Origin: Bacteroides intestinalis
Lineage (GTDB): Bacteria; Bacteroidota; Bacteroidia; Bacteroidales; Bacteroidaceae
Direction: 5' to 3'
DNA: 48,961 bases
Assembly (NCBI RefSeq): GCF_902364365.1
Contig: NZ_CABJDN010000016.1
Coordinates: 1 to 48,961, forward strand
In this document: positions 33,773-42,055 of the stretch, one piece after another
Layout of the letters: each line of letters opens with the position of its first letter
Position numbering within the stretch: the first letter of the stretch is position 1
Made by a program: the position numbers and the translations under genes
Notes under the pieces: model-generated
The model's database searches: none
Seen by the model: only the letters and a program-made list of their open reading frames with translations
Told to the model about the DNA's origin: nothing

Positions 33773-35437
33773 CTAATGTTCTGCAATACATGAAATTATT
33801 TTTTTCATTTCGTTAATTATTGTCAGAGATTCATCCGATTCGCATTTTTCAACTAAAGAATCAATCTGTTTACAAACCCTATCAACTCCTGCAATATCCT
33901 CCCTACTCCTTTTCACCTTGTCATAACATGTAACTTCGGTTTCCTGAGCCGATTCATCCTCAAAGACATATATTCCTCCATTTTCTCCAAGATTTCCGGC
34001 TTCCAATATCAGCAGACAGGCTTCCGGCAAAGTCATCAAACTTCGTGGAGCTTCCGGATATACATCTGCAAAACGAACCACAAATAATTTTGCAGTAAGC
34101 CCTTCTTGCCTGATTTTTTGTGAAAGCCCCTGCATATAGATTTCAGCTAAGCGCTTACTGTACCCCATAACATGAAACGGCGACAGAGCATGATTCGTAG
34201 AAATCATCATACATTTATACACTTTGTATTTAATAGCCAAATCTGCGACATTTTTAGTACCTAAAACATTAACCTGCAATGCTTCAGCAGCATAATCTTC
34301 CAGCATGGAAATATTTTTATAAGCAGCAGCATGAAAGACCAGCTGTGGCATATACTGTTTAAATATAGCTTCCATCCTACTACGGTTAGCGACATCTGCC
34401 ACCAAGACCTTTACTTCAAGGTTCTTCCAATGATCCGATAATTCTAATTGAACATCGTATAAAGGAGATTCGGCTTGATCAACTAATATCAATTGGTAGG
34501 GATTCAGTGCTGCCAACTGACGAACGATTTCACGTCCCACAGTACCTGCAGCACCTGTTACCAATATCCGGTATCCTTCAATATAAGCAGCAATCTTTCG
34601 GATATCAGCCTGGATAGGCTCACGACGAAGCCAGTCCTCTATATAAATGTCTTTTATAATCCCGTCATCCAAACAGTTACTTAAGGGAGGTACTGTCATT
34701 ACATAAATATTTTGGGCCAACATTCGCTCCATTACACCGGATGATTCTAAATCTGCCAGCTTATCCGGTGCCACAACAACGGTTTGCACATTCTTTCTCT
34801 TCAAATGCTCAAACAACTTATCATCATTAGCATAAACCCTACATCCCATTGTATGCTTACCTATCATCCAAGGTTCATCTGAAATAAAACCACATACACG
34901 ATAATGATTATTTCGACTTACCCGCATCGATTTAGCTATATTTACTCCAGTACCACGAAAGCCGTAAATAAATATATTTACGCAGTGCCGATCATCAAAA
35001 GACAAAGCCTCATGCAGCATTTTAACCAAAATGCGCAGACATACCATAAAAATAAAATTGAGAATATATGCAATAAAGACAATTCCATTCGGTAATGTTT
35101 CTCCAAATCCAAAAGCCAACCAACAAAAATTACCAATACCCAATATACCATAGCTTATTGTAAGAGATATAAACACCCTGTAAATATCCACAAACGAAGA
35201 GAAACGAATAACTCCAACATAGGTATGGAAGACAGAAAAGAAACACAGATTACAAGAAAGAGAGAATAAAATCATCCATATATATAACGATACCTTATAT
35301 ATTATAGAAGAAACTCCCAATTGAAGAATGCAGGCTAAAAGCGTAGATATCACAACTAAACAGATATCAATAGCCAAAATGGTCCATTTAGATGCAATGC
35401 GGGATGAAAAGTTTCTATAATAAACTTTTAGGTTCAT
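33773..35437 (-). CDS. CapD/FlaA1-like nucleotide-sugar dehydratase homologue with altered active site
   Basis: The 554-residue protein has four N-terminal membrane segments (about 18-140), a CoA-binding-like Rossmann domain (about 150-250) and an extended SDR domain with the NAD-binding GAAGTVG at 295-301 and HAAAYKN at 369-375. The family's catalytic segment normally reads S-T-D-K-A; here it reads STNHA (413-417), so the Asp and Lys used for catalysis are Asn415 and His416. The usual C-terminal motif after the VFD stretch is also lost and the protein is shorter than the usual 600 or more residues. It is likely inactive or repurposed. It heads the exopolysaccharide operon. Confidence 0.8.
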   Translation of the reverse strand: MNLKVYYRNFSSRIASKWTILAIDICLVVISTLLACILQLGVSSIIYKVSLYIWMILFSLSCNLCFFSVFHTYVGVIRFSSFVDIYRVFISLTISYGILGIGNFCWLAFGFGETLPNGIVFIAYILNFIFMVCLRILVKMLHEALSFDDRHCVNIFIYGFRGTGVNIAKSMRVSRNNHYRVCGFISDEPWMIGKHTMGCRVYANDDKLFEHLKRKNVQTVVVAPDKLADLESSGVMERMLAQNIYVMTVPPLSNCLDDGIIKDIYIEDWLRREPIQADIRKIAAYIEGYRILVTGAAGTVGREIVRQLAALNPYQLILVDQAESPLYDVQLELSDHWKNLEVKVLVADVANRSRMEAIFKQYMPQLVFHAAAYKNISMLEDYAAEALQVNVLGTKNVADLAIKYKVYKCMMISTNHALSPFHVMGYSKRLAEIYMQGLSQKIRQEGLTAKLFVVRFADVYPEAPRSLMTLPEACLLILEAGNLGENGGIYVFEDESAQETEVTCYDKVKRSREDIAGVDRVCKQIDSLVEKCESDESLTIINEMKKIISCIAEH

Positions 35438-35473
35438 AATTATTGTCAGATTTCAGGTTGGTATACACTTTTG

Positions 35474-35504
35474 CAAAGATGTATTTTTTATATTGATAAA
35501 ACAA
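35474..35504 (-). promoter_or_regulatory. Promoter of the exopolysaccharide operon
   Basis: On the minus strand TTG (35502-35504) and CATCTTTG (35474-35481) are 20 bp apart, one mismatch from consensus, about 37 bp before the dehydratase-like gene. The rest of 35438-35638 shows only this and the tRNA promoter. Confidence 0.5.
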
Positions 35505-35605
35505 TTTTTTTAAAAGGAAAATGACATAATAGCCTCCGAAAACAGCTTTAGGAAAGATTTTCTCAAAAAAATCATCTTTTCTTTTCGTAGTTTCGAAGAA
35601 AGCTG

Positions 35606-35613
35606 TAAATTTG
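35606..35613 (+). promoter_or_regulatory. -7 box for tRNA-Thr
   Basis: TAAATTTG matches TAnnTTTG and lies about 25 bp upstream of the tRNA. Confidence 0.5.
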
Positions 35614-35638
35614 CACCCCGTAAAAACAAAAAGCCGTT

Positions 35639-35711
<73 letters not shown>

Positions 35712-35720
35712 CAGAAAGAG

Positions 35721-35747
35721 AGAGATGCTTATGCATCTCTTTTTTTA
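35721..35747 (+). terminator. Intrinsic terminator after tRNA-Thr
   Basis: AGAGATGC and GCATCTCT form an 8-bp stem with a TTAT loop, followed by seven T residues. Confidence 0.85.
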
Positions 35748-35763
35748 TTTCATAGATTCTTCT

Positions 35764-35771
35764 TACCTTTG
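35764..35771 (+). promoter_or_regulatory. -7 box for mltG
   Basis: TACCTTTG matches TAnnTTTG and lies 25 bp before the chosen mltG start, just after the tRNA terminator. Confidence 0.5.
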
Positions 35772-35796
35772 CCAGACTAAAAAACTTCAGAAACAG

Positions 35797-36834
35797 ATGA
35801 AAAAGAAGACAAAAAAAATTCTCATAGGAGGATTGGTAATCCTGTTCCTTATGGGCGTAGCTTGTGCCGGAACATTCTATTATTATATATTCTACCCACA
35901 ATTTCATCCCCCAAAGACTACTTATATTTATATCGACAAAGACGATACAATAGACTCCATATATAATAAAGTAAGAATACAGGGACACCCGAAAAGTCTC
36001 ACAGGTTTTCTCTGGATGACCCGATGGCGCAATTACGATTTATCCATTCACACCGGACACTATGCCATCCGCCCGGGAGAAAATGTGTATCATGTCTTCA
36101 GTCGTTTATACCGGGGATACCAGGAACCTATCAATCTTACTGTTAGCAACGTACGTACTTTAGACAGACTTGCCCGCAGCATTGGTAAGCAGTTAATGAT
36201 CGACTCTACAGAAATTGCTACTGTAATGAATGACACTATATTCCAGAAGCGGATGGGATATAAAAAAGAAACAATGTCCAGTCTGTTCATTCCGGAAACA
36301 TACCAGGTTTACTGGGATATGAGTGTAGGCGAATTTTTCGAGCGTATGCAAAAAGAGCATGAGAAATTCTGGAACCAGCAACGATTGGCTAAAGCTGAAT
36401 CTATCGGAATGACACCGGAAGAAGTTTCTACCCTGGCCTCTATTGTTGAAGAGGAAACCAACAACAACAAGGAAAAACCAATGGTTGCCGGACTCTATAT
36501 TAACCGCTTACACAAAGGTATGCCATTACAGGCAGATCCAACAATAAAGTTTGCCCTCCAGGACTTTGGTTTAAGAAGAATAACCAATGAACATTTGAAT
36601 GTCGACTCACCCTACAATACATATTTAAATGCAGGCCTGCCTCCAGGCCCCATACGTATACCTTCACCTATAGGTATTGATGCTGTACTGAACTATGCCA
36701 AGCATGACTACATTTACATGTGTGCTAAAGAAGATTTTTCAGGTACCCACAATTTTGCTTCCAATTATACTGACCACATGAAAAATGCCAGAAAATACTG
36801 GAATGCATTAAACGAAAGAAAGATTTTCAAGTAA
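35797..36834 (+). CDS. mltG: Endolytic peptidoglycan transglycosylase MltG
   Basis: I start at MKKKTKKIL (35797); an upstream start at 35725 would begin inside the tRNA terminator. The 345-residue protein has one N-terminal membrane anchor (about 9-31) and a periplasmic YceG/MltG domain. The hallmark SIVEEETNNNKEKPMVAGLY holds the catalytic Glu, followed by LQADPTIKFAL and NTYLNAGLPPGPIRIPS. The enzyme cuts nascent glycan strands inside the membrane-proximal layer and is thought to set strand ends. Confidence 0.95.
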   Translation: MKKKTKKILIGGLVILFLMGVACAGTFYYYIFYPQFHPPKTTYIYIDKDDTIDSIYNKVRIQGHPKSLTGFLWMTRWRNYDLSIHTGHYAIRPGENVYHVFSRLYRGYQEPINLTVSNVRTLDRLARSIGKQLMIDSTEIATVMNDTIFQKRMGYKKETMSSLFIPETYQVYWDMSVGEFFERMQKEHEKFWNQQRLAKAESIGMTPEEVSTLASIVEEETNNNKEKPMVAGLYINRLHKGMPLQADPTIKFALQDFGLRRITNEHLNVDSPYNTYLNAGLPPGPIRIPSPIGIDAVLNYAKHDYIYMCAKEDFSGTHNFASNYTDHMKNARKYWNALNERKIFK

Positions 36835-36861
36835 AATCATAATAAAATAAAAGCAAAAGCC

Positions 36862-36869
36862 TATATTTG
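36862..36869 (+). promoter_or_regulatory. -7 box for the iorAB-paaK operon
   Basis: TATATTTG matches TAnnTTTG about 63 bp before iorA; no clear -33 element. Confidence 0.45.
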
Positions 36870-36932
36870 CGAGTGAAAAACGCAGATTATTTCCTTTTTA
36901 ATAATCCATGACTAACATTAAAATAATCAGAT

Positions 36933-38525
36933 ATGAGCAAGCAACTCTTACTTGGCGATGAAGCCATTGCACAAGCCGCATTAGATGCCGGACTCTCAGG
37001 TGTTTACGCCTATCCCGGTACTCCTTCCACAGAAATTACAGAATATATTCAAATGGCGCCTGTTACAGCTGAACAGAACATCCACAGCCGTTGGACTTCC
37101 AATGAGAAGACAGCTATGGAAGCTGCATTAGGTATGTCATTTGTCGGTAAACGGGCTTTAGTCTGCATGAAACATGTAGGTATGAACGTAGCTGCCGACT
37201 GTTTTATCAATTCAGCTGTTACAGGCGTAAAAGGTGGATTAATTGTAGTAGCTGCGGATGACCCCAGCATGCATTCCTCACAGAATGAACAAGATAGTCG
37301 TTTTTATGGTGATTTCTCATTGATCCCCATGTACGAACCAAGCAATCAACAGGAAGCATATGATATGGTTTATAATGGATTCGCATTTTCTGAAAAGATT
37401 GGCGAACCGGTATTGATGCGTATGGTCACCCGCCTGGCACACTCCCGTTCCGGTGTAGAACAAAAACCGCAACAACCCCAAAACCAAATGTCATTCAGTG
37501 AAGACCCCCGCCAGTTCATTTTGTTGCCAGGTAACGCCCGCAAGCGCTATAAGGTTTTATTAGAACGTCAAGCCGAATTTATTGAAGCATCTGAGAACTC
37601 TTCTTATAATAAGTATACCGATGGCCCTAATAAAAAGTTAGGTATCATAGCGTGTGGAATCGGCTACAATTATCTGATGGAAAACTATCCTGATGGTTGC
37701 GAATACCCCGTATTAAAAATTGGCCAATACCCATTACCTAAGAAACAGCTCCTGCAATTGGTAGAAACCTGTGATGAGATTCTGGTATTGGAAGACGGAC
37801 AACCTTTCGTAGAAAAACAACTTAAAGGCTATCTTGGTATCGGCATAAAAGTAAAAGGACGCTTAGACGGCACATTATCACAAGACGGTGAATTAAATCC
37901 GGATAAGGTGGCACGTGCTATAGGAAAAGAGAATAAGTCAGAGTTTGGTATTCCTTCGCTCGTAGAAATGCGCCCACCCGCACTATGTGAAGGTTGTGGC
38001 CATCGTGATATGTACACTACGCTCACCCAGGTTCTGAAAGAAGAATATCCGACACATAAAGTATTCAGTGATATCGGCTGTTATACTTTAGGAGCCAATG
38101 CACCATTTAATGCTATCAACTCATGTGTAGATATGGGTGCATCTATTACCATGGCTAAAGGAGCCTCGGATGGCGGACTTCATCCGGCAGTAGCAGTAAT
38201 TGGCGACTCCACCTTCACACATTCCGGCATGACAGGACTTTTGGATTGCGTCAATGAGAATGCAAACGTTACCATTGTCATTTCAGACAATGAAACGACT
38301 GCAATGACAGGCGGCCAGGATTCAGCCGGAACAGGACGTATTGAAGCGATCTGTGCCGGTATTGGCGTAGCCCCCGAACATATCCGTGTAGTAGTTCCCT
38401 TGAAAAAGAATTATGAAGAGATGAAGCAGATTATCCGTGAAGAAATCGAATATCGCGGTGTATCCGTTATCATTCCACGCAGAGAATGTATTCAAACCTT
38501 AGCACGTAAAAAACGAAATAAGTAA
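36933..38525 (+). CDS. iorA: Indolepyruvate ferredoxin oxidoreductase subunit alpha
   Basis: The 530-residue protein has an N-terminal pyrimidine-binding domain (GVYAYPGTPSTEITEY) and a C-terminal thiamine-diphosphate domain (CEGCGHRDMYTTL; GDSTFTHSGMTGLLD; SDNETTAMTGGQ). It oxidatively decarboxylates aryl pyruvates (indolepyruvate, phenylpyruvate) to aryl-acetyl-CoA with ferredoxin as acceptor. It ends with IQTLARKKRNK and has no C-terminal pair of 4Fe-4S motifs found in longer IorA proteins of about 600 residues, so electrons must pass another way. It is followed after 4 bp by iorB. Confidence 0.93.
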   Translation: MSKQLLLGDEAIAQAALDAGLSGVYAYPGTPSTEITEYIQMAPVTAEQNIHSRWTSNEKTAMEAALGMSFVGKRALVCMKHVGMNVAADCFINSAVTGVKGGLIVVAADDPSMHSSQNEQDSRFYGDFSLIPMYEPSNQQEAYDMVYNGFAFSEKIGEPVLMRMVTRLAHSRSGVEQKPQQPQNQMSFSEDPRQFILLPGNARKRYKVLLERQAEFIEASENSSYNKYTDGPNKKLGIIACGIGYNYLMENYPDGCEYPVLKIGQYPLPKKQLLQLVETCDEILVLEDGQPFVEKQLKGYLGIGIKVKGRLDGTLSQDGELNPDKVARAIGKENKSEFGIPSLVEMRPPALCEGCGHRDMYTTLTQVLKEEYPTHKVFSDIGCYTLGANAPFNAINSCVDMGASITMAKGASDGGLHPAVAVIGDSTFTHSGMTGLLDCVNENANVTIVISDNETTAMTGGQDSAGTGRIEAICAGIGVAPEHIRVVVPLKKNYEEMKQIIREEIEYRGVSVIIPRRECIQTLARKKRNK

Positions 38526-38529
38526 AACC

Positions 38530-39111
38530 ATGAAAAAAGATATTATACTTTCCGGCGTAGGCGGACAAGGCATCCTCTCTATCGCCACTGTAATTGGTAA
38601 AGCCGCCCTTAAAGACGGACTATATATGAAACAGGCGGAAGTACATGGCATGAGCCAACGTGGCGGCGATGTACAATCCAATTTGCGCATAAGCGATCAG
38701 CCTATCGCTTCCGATCTTATCCCTTCCGGTAAATGCGATCTGATCATTTCACTTGAACCGATGGAAGGACTACGTTATCTTCCTTACTTAAGTCCTGAGG
38801 GCTGGCTGGTGACCAACGAAACACCGTTTATTAATATCCCAAACTATCCGGCAGAAGCTGACGTAAGAGCGGAATTAGATAGGCTACCTCACAAGATCAT
38901 TCTTAATGTAGACAAAGTAGCCAAAGAAATTGGTTCCATCCGTGTAGCAAATATTGTTTTACTGGGAGCCACCACCCCATTCCTCGGCATCGATTACGAA
39001 AAAATACAGACCAGTATCCGCGAAATCTTCGAACGTAAAGGCGAGGCCATAGTGGAAATGAATCTTAAAGCACTCGCAGCCGGAAAAGAAATTGCTGAGA
39101 AATTAATGTAA
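38530..39111 (+). CDS. iorB: Indolepyruvate oxidoreductase subunit beta
   Basis: The 193-residue protein is the gamma-type domain of 2-oxoacid:ferredoxin oxidoreductases: LSGVGGQGILSIATVIGKAA at the start, EVHGMSQRGGDVQSNLRI after it. It pairs with IorA and probably binds CoA. It lies between iorA (4 bp) and paaK (22 bp). Confidence 0.95.
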   Translation: MKKDIILSGVGGQGILSIATVIGKAALKDGLYMKQAEVHGMSQRGGDVQSNLRISDQPIASDLIPSGKCDLIISLEPMEGLRYLPYLSPEGWLVTNETPFINIPNYPAEADVRAELDRLPHKIILNVDKVAKEIGSIRVANIVLLGATTPFLGIDYEKIQTSIREIFERKGEAIVEMNLKALAAGKEIAEKLM

Positions 39112-39133
39112 GATCCCTCAAAAAAACACCACC

Positions 39134-40441
39134 ATGAATAACAAATACTGGGAAGAAGAAATAGAAACCATGAGTCGTGAGAAGTTGCAGGAATTGCAAC
39201 TTCAACGACTCAAAAAAACGATAAAGATTGCGGCTAATTCACCGTACTATAAAAAAGTATTTCAAGAACATAACATCACAGCTGACGACATCCAAAGTCT
39301 GGATGATATACAGAAAATACCTTTTACTACGAAATCCGATATGCGTGCCTGCTATCCATTCGGCATGGTATCAGGTAATATGCAGGAAGATGGTGTGCGT
39401 ATTCATTCATCAAGCGGAACCACCGGTACTCCTACCGTCATCGTCCACTCACAACACGACTTGGACTCTTGGGCCAATCTGGTAGCACGCTGCTTGTACA
39501 CTGTAGGTATACGTAAAACAGATGTTTTCCAGAACAGTTCGGGCTATGGTATGTTTACCGGAGGATTAGGCTTCCAATACGGTGCTGAACGATTGGGTGC
39601 ACTGACTGTTCCTGCAGCAGCCGGAAACAGTAAGCGCCAGATCAAGTTTATCACAGATTTCAAGACTACCGCACTCCATGCCATCCCCAGTTATGCCATT
39701 CGCCTGGCAGAAGTTATTCAGGAAGAAGGAATTGATCCGACAAGTACCAGTTTAAAAACACTTGTTATCGGAGCAGAACCCCATACAGACGAACAGCGCA
39801 AGAAAATCGAACGCATGTTAGGTGTTAAAGCCTATAACAGCTTCGGTATGACAGAAATGAATGGCCCCGGCGTTGCTTTTGAATGTCAGGAACAAAACGG
39901 CATGCATTTCTGGGAAGATTGCTACCTCGTCGAAATAATTGATCCTGAAACAGGAGAACCCGTTCCGGATGGAGAAATCGGCGAATTGGTATTGACCACT
40001 CTTGATCGCGAAATGATGCCGCTTATACGTTATCGTACCCGTGACCTTACCCGTATTCTTCCCGGAGAATGTCCTTGCGGACGTACACACCTCCGCATCG
40101 ACCGCATCAAGGGACGCAGCGATGATATGTTTATCATTAAGGGAGTAAATATCTTCCCAATGCAAGTTGAAAAAGTATTGGTACAGTTCCCACAATTAGG
40201 TAGCAACTATCTTATTACCTTAGAGACCGTAAACAACCAGGACGAAATGATTGTAGAGGTAGAACTCAGCGATCTTTCTACTGATAATTACATTGAACTG
40301 GAGAAGGTACGTAAAGATATTACCCGTCAACTGAAAGACGAAATACTTGTTACCCCAAGATTGAAACTTGTGAAGAAAGGTTCATTACCCCAAAGCGAAG
40401 GAAAAGCCGTCAGAGTAAAAGATTTGCGGCAAAATCAATAG
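39134..40441 (+). CDS. paaK: Phenylacetate--CoA ligase
   Basis: The 435-residue protein is an adenylate-forming ligase of the PaaK type: ATP loop SSSGTTGTPTVIVHS, NSFGMTEMNGPGVAFEC, RYRTRDLTRILPGECPCGR and the C-terminal RIKGRSDDMFIIKGVNIFP. It joins aryl acetates to CoA with ATP, or the reverse. With IorAB it forms a reversible route between aryl pyruvates and aryl acetates, useful both for salvage of aromatic amino acids and for ATP gain in fermentation. Confidence 0.95.
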   Translation: MNNKYWEEEIETMSREKLQELQLQRLKKTIKIAANSPYYKKVFQEHNITADDIQSLDDIQKIPFTTKSDMRACYPFGMVSGNMQEDGVRIHSSSGTTGTPTVIVHSQHDLDSWANLVARCLYTVGIRKTDVFQNSSGYGMFTGGLGFQYGAERLGALTVPAAAGNSKRQIKFITDFKTTALHAIPSYAIRLAEVIQEEGIDPTSTSLKTLVIGAEPHTDEQRKKIERMLGVKAYNSFGMTEMNGPGVAFECQEQNGMHFWEDCYLVEIIDPETGEPVPDGEIGELVLTTLDREMMPLIRYRTRDLTRILPGECPCGRTHLRIDRIKGRSDDMFIIKGVNIFPMQVEKVLVQFPQLGSNYLITLETVNNQDEMIVEVELSDLSTDNYIELEKVRKDITRQLKDEILVTPRLKLVKKGSLPQSEGKAVRVKDLRQNQ

Positions 40442-40475
40442 AAATAGCCTTTTTTCAAAATAATCAGTGGAATAC

Positions 40476-40506
40476 TTGACATCGCCTTTTTGATACAGTA
40501 TCTTTG
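40476..40506 (+). promoter_or_regulatory. Strong promoter match just after paaK
   Basis: TTG (40476-40478) and TATCTTTG (40499-40506) are 20 bp apart, a full consensus match. No gene follows on this strand, only the hairpin at 40563. Confidence 0.7.
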
Positions 40507-40510
40507 TACT

Positions 40511-40590
40511 ATCCATTTATAGATACTATTTCACTGAATTATATTTCGCATCATATAGAAACGGGGAAGCTTTTGCTTCTCTGTTTTTTT
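40511..40590 (+). ncRNA. Candidate small RNA of about 80 nt
   Basis: A consensus promoter predicts a start near 40,511 and an intrinsic terminator ends at about 40,590. There is no ATG with a worthwhile frame between them. The 5' part is A+T rich and mostly unpaired; the 3' part is the terminator stem. The element could also be read-through termination for paaK combined with a chance promoter. No named RNA family is recognised. Confidence 0.5.
40563..40590 (+). terminator. Intrinsic terminator (paaK and/or the candidate small RNA)
   Basis: GGGGAAGC pairs with GCTTCTCT (two G-U pairs) around a TTTT loop, then a run of seven T. Confidence 0.8.
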
Positions 40591-40598
40591 AGTCCCCA

Positions 40599-40774
40599 TG
40601 CAGCAGGCTCCAAAAGCTTACGCTTATATAACCGCCAGCTTACACTTGCACCACCGTAAGCCCACACTTATACAAGCGTAATGCCACAGTCCGCCATCTC
40701 TAACTCCACACTTCGCAGTCTGCAACCTGTAGCACTTGTCCTGTTAAGGTGTGGCATTGAGAGCACTGGGATGT
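40599..40774. repeat. Second 22-bp-phased degenerate tandem array (about eight units)
   Basis: Units begin at 40599, 40621, 40643, 40665, 40687, 40709, 40731 and 40753. The clearest are units 3-6: CACTT or CAGTC starts and C-C-A ends recur every 22 bp (CACTTG at 40643, CACTTA at 40665, CACTTC at 40709), and TAA recurs mid-unit. TAAG-N6-CTTA occurs across one unit boundary (40657-40670), resembling the GTAA-N6-TTAC of the first array. G+C is higher than the flanks. The following stretch to 40,954 shows only a 9-bp inverted repeat, AATGGAAGT (40806) with ACTTCCATT (40857). Confidence 0.6.
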
Positions 40775-40954
40775 AGCATTTGACTCAAAAAACACTGGCA
40801 AAAGAAATGGAAGTTCTTTTATTGCATATCATTACCTCAAAGCAGCCTCCTAACCTACTTCCATTAATAATACATAAATCTGCTATTGACAATATTTGAG
40901 TTACGACACCACTTAATAGAGGCTAAGTGGAAGTCTTTTGATTAGAGAAAGTAC

Positions 40955-40993
40955 AAAGAAAAAGGAACGGTAACCAAACAAGATTACCGTTCC
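40955..40993 (-). terminator. Intrinsic terminator of a small minus-strand transcript
   Basis: GGAACGGTAA (40964-40973) and TTACCGTTCC (40984-40993) form a perfect 10-bp stem with a 10-base loop. Read on the minus strand it is followed by TTTTTCTTT. Confidence 0.85.
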
Positions 40994-41139
40994 CCTTTAT
41001 AAAAAAGCCGCACCGATGATGTGATGAAACTCCGAATGACATGATTTGAGCGCTCGTCCTCTTTGTAATCCACCGACTCAAAGTTACCCCGAAGGGCGTG
41101 GCCCGCCATCGAGAAGCGAAGCTTGTCTCGGTATTTCAT
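40984..41139 (-). CDS. Candidate 51-residue protein in its own transcription unit
   Basis: The frame begins at ATG 41139 (MKYRDKLRFSMAGHALRG) and ends with a TAA lying within the terminator stem. The product is basic, has no signal peptide or membrane segment, and belongs to no family I know. A TTG start at 41166 would add nine residues. Support for expression comes from a promoter at 41191-41221 and the terminator at 40955-40993. A non-coding RNA with a chance open frame is the main alternative. Confidence 0.4.
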   Translation of the reverse strand: MKYRDKLRFSMAGHALRGNFESVDYKEDERSNHVIRSFITSSVRLFYKGER

Positions 41140-41190
41140 AATAGTTTGATGAGTTTCCCGATCCAATCAATGCGGCTATATTTTCTACAA

Positions 41191-41221
41191 CAAATGTAGT
41201 AAGTTTCTGTCAAAGAAACAA
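41191..41221 (-). promoter_or_regulatory. Promoter of the small minus-strand unit
   Basis: On the minus strand TTG (41219-41221) and TACATTTG (41191-41198) are exactly 20 bp apart, a full consensus match; start expected near 41,186. The remaining bases to 41,287 show nothing else. Confidence 0.65.
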
Positions 41222-41287
41222 GGAAAAACATGATTTTGTTTCCTCCATACAGGACATTTTATATTATATTCTCCCTATTATAAGCAA

Positions 41288-41321
41288 AAAGTGCCGATTA
41301 CTCGTTCGTAATCAGCACTTT
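41288..41321 (-). terminator. Intrinsic terminator of the infC-rpmI-rplT operon
   Basis: A 14-bp stem with one G-T pair (41288-41301 with 41308-41321), loop of six, followed on the minus strand by a short T run. It begins 22 bp after the rplT stop. Confidence 0.85.
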
Positions 41322-41343
41322 GTAAACTATTTGCTAAATAAAC

Positions 41344-41694
41344 TTAAGCAGCCTTTGCTTTAGCTACGATAGCCTTGAAAGCTTCCGGATGGTTCATCGC
41401 TAAATCAGCCAAAACTTTACGGTTGATTTCGATACCTGCTTTGTGCAAAGCACCCATCAGCTTAGAATAAGACATACCTTCCAAACGAGCTGCAGCGTTG
41501 ATACGCTGAATCCACAAAGCGCGGAAGTTTCTTTTCTTGTTCTTACGGTCGCGGAACGCATAAGTCAAACCTTTCTCCCAAGTATTCTTGGCAACGGTCC
41601 ATACGTTCTTTCTTGCACCAAAGTAACCTCTGGTTAATTTCAAAATTTTCTTTCTTCTTGCTCTTGAAGCAACGTGATTTACTGATCTTGGCAT
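41344..41694 (-). CDS. rplT: 50S ribosomal protein L20
   Basis: The 116-residue protein is full length and matches L20: [18 protein letters not shown] start, [21 protein letters not shown], and [13 protein letters not shown]. It binds 23S rRNA and is essential for early 50S assembly. In other bacteria L20 represses its own operon by binding the leader RNA; the 96-bp gap to rpmI could hold such a site, though no structure was traced here. Confidence 0.98.
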   Translation of the reverse strand: MPRSVNHVASRARRKKILKLTRGYFGARKNVWTVAKNTWEKGLTYAFRDRKNKKRNFRALWIQRINAAARLEGMSYSKLMGALHKAGIEINRKVLADLAMNHPEAFKAIVAKAKAA

Positions 41695-41790
41695 AGTTTT
41701 ACTAATTTTTGAATGTTAGCGCCATTACTTCACACAACGGACTTAAAGCTAATGCATTCGGTTAATACTTTAAAATACTTTGTACGCTTT

Positions 41791-41988
41791 TTACTTCATT
41801 GCTAAGAGTTCCTTAACTTGGCTTACGTTCGTCACGTCAACTGTAGTTGAATGGCACAAGTTTCTTTTTTGCTTCTTAGTTTTCTTAGTCAAAATGTGAC
41901 TGTGAAAAGCGTGCTTTCTTTTGATTTTACCTGTTCCGGTAAGAGTAAATCTCTTTTTAGAACCGGAGTTAGTCTTCATCTTTGGCAT
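41791..41988 (-). CDS. rpmI: 50S ribosomal protein L35
   Basis: The 65-residue basic protein begins [20 protein letters not shown] and contains [20 protein letters not shown], typical of L35. It lies between infC (67 bp) and rplT (96 bp) in the universal order. Confidence 0.98.
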   Translation of the reverse strand: MPKMKTNSGSKKRFTLTGTGKIKRKHAFHSHILTKKTKKQKRNLCHSTTVDVTNVSQVKELLAMK

Positions 41989-42055
41989 CTTACTTATTTT
42001 TTAATTATTTAAATTATATGGCAACGCACTATACCTGTGGCGTTACTCATTTCTT

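Noticed and set aside
35725..35796. An upstream start for mltG at 35725
   Set aside because: It would begin inside the tRNA terminator hairpin and upstream of the TACCTTTG promoter box; MKKKTKKIL gives a normal membrane anchor.
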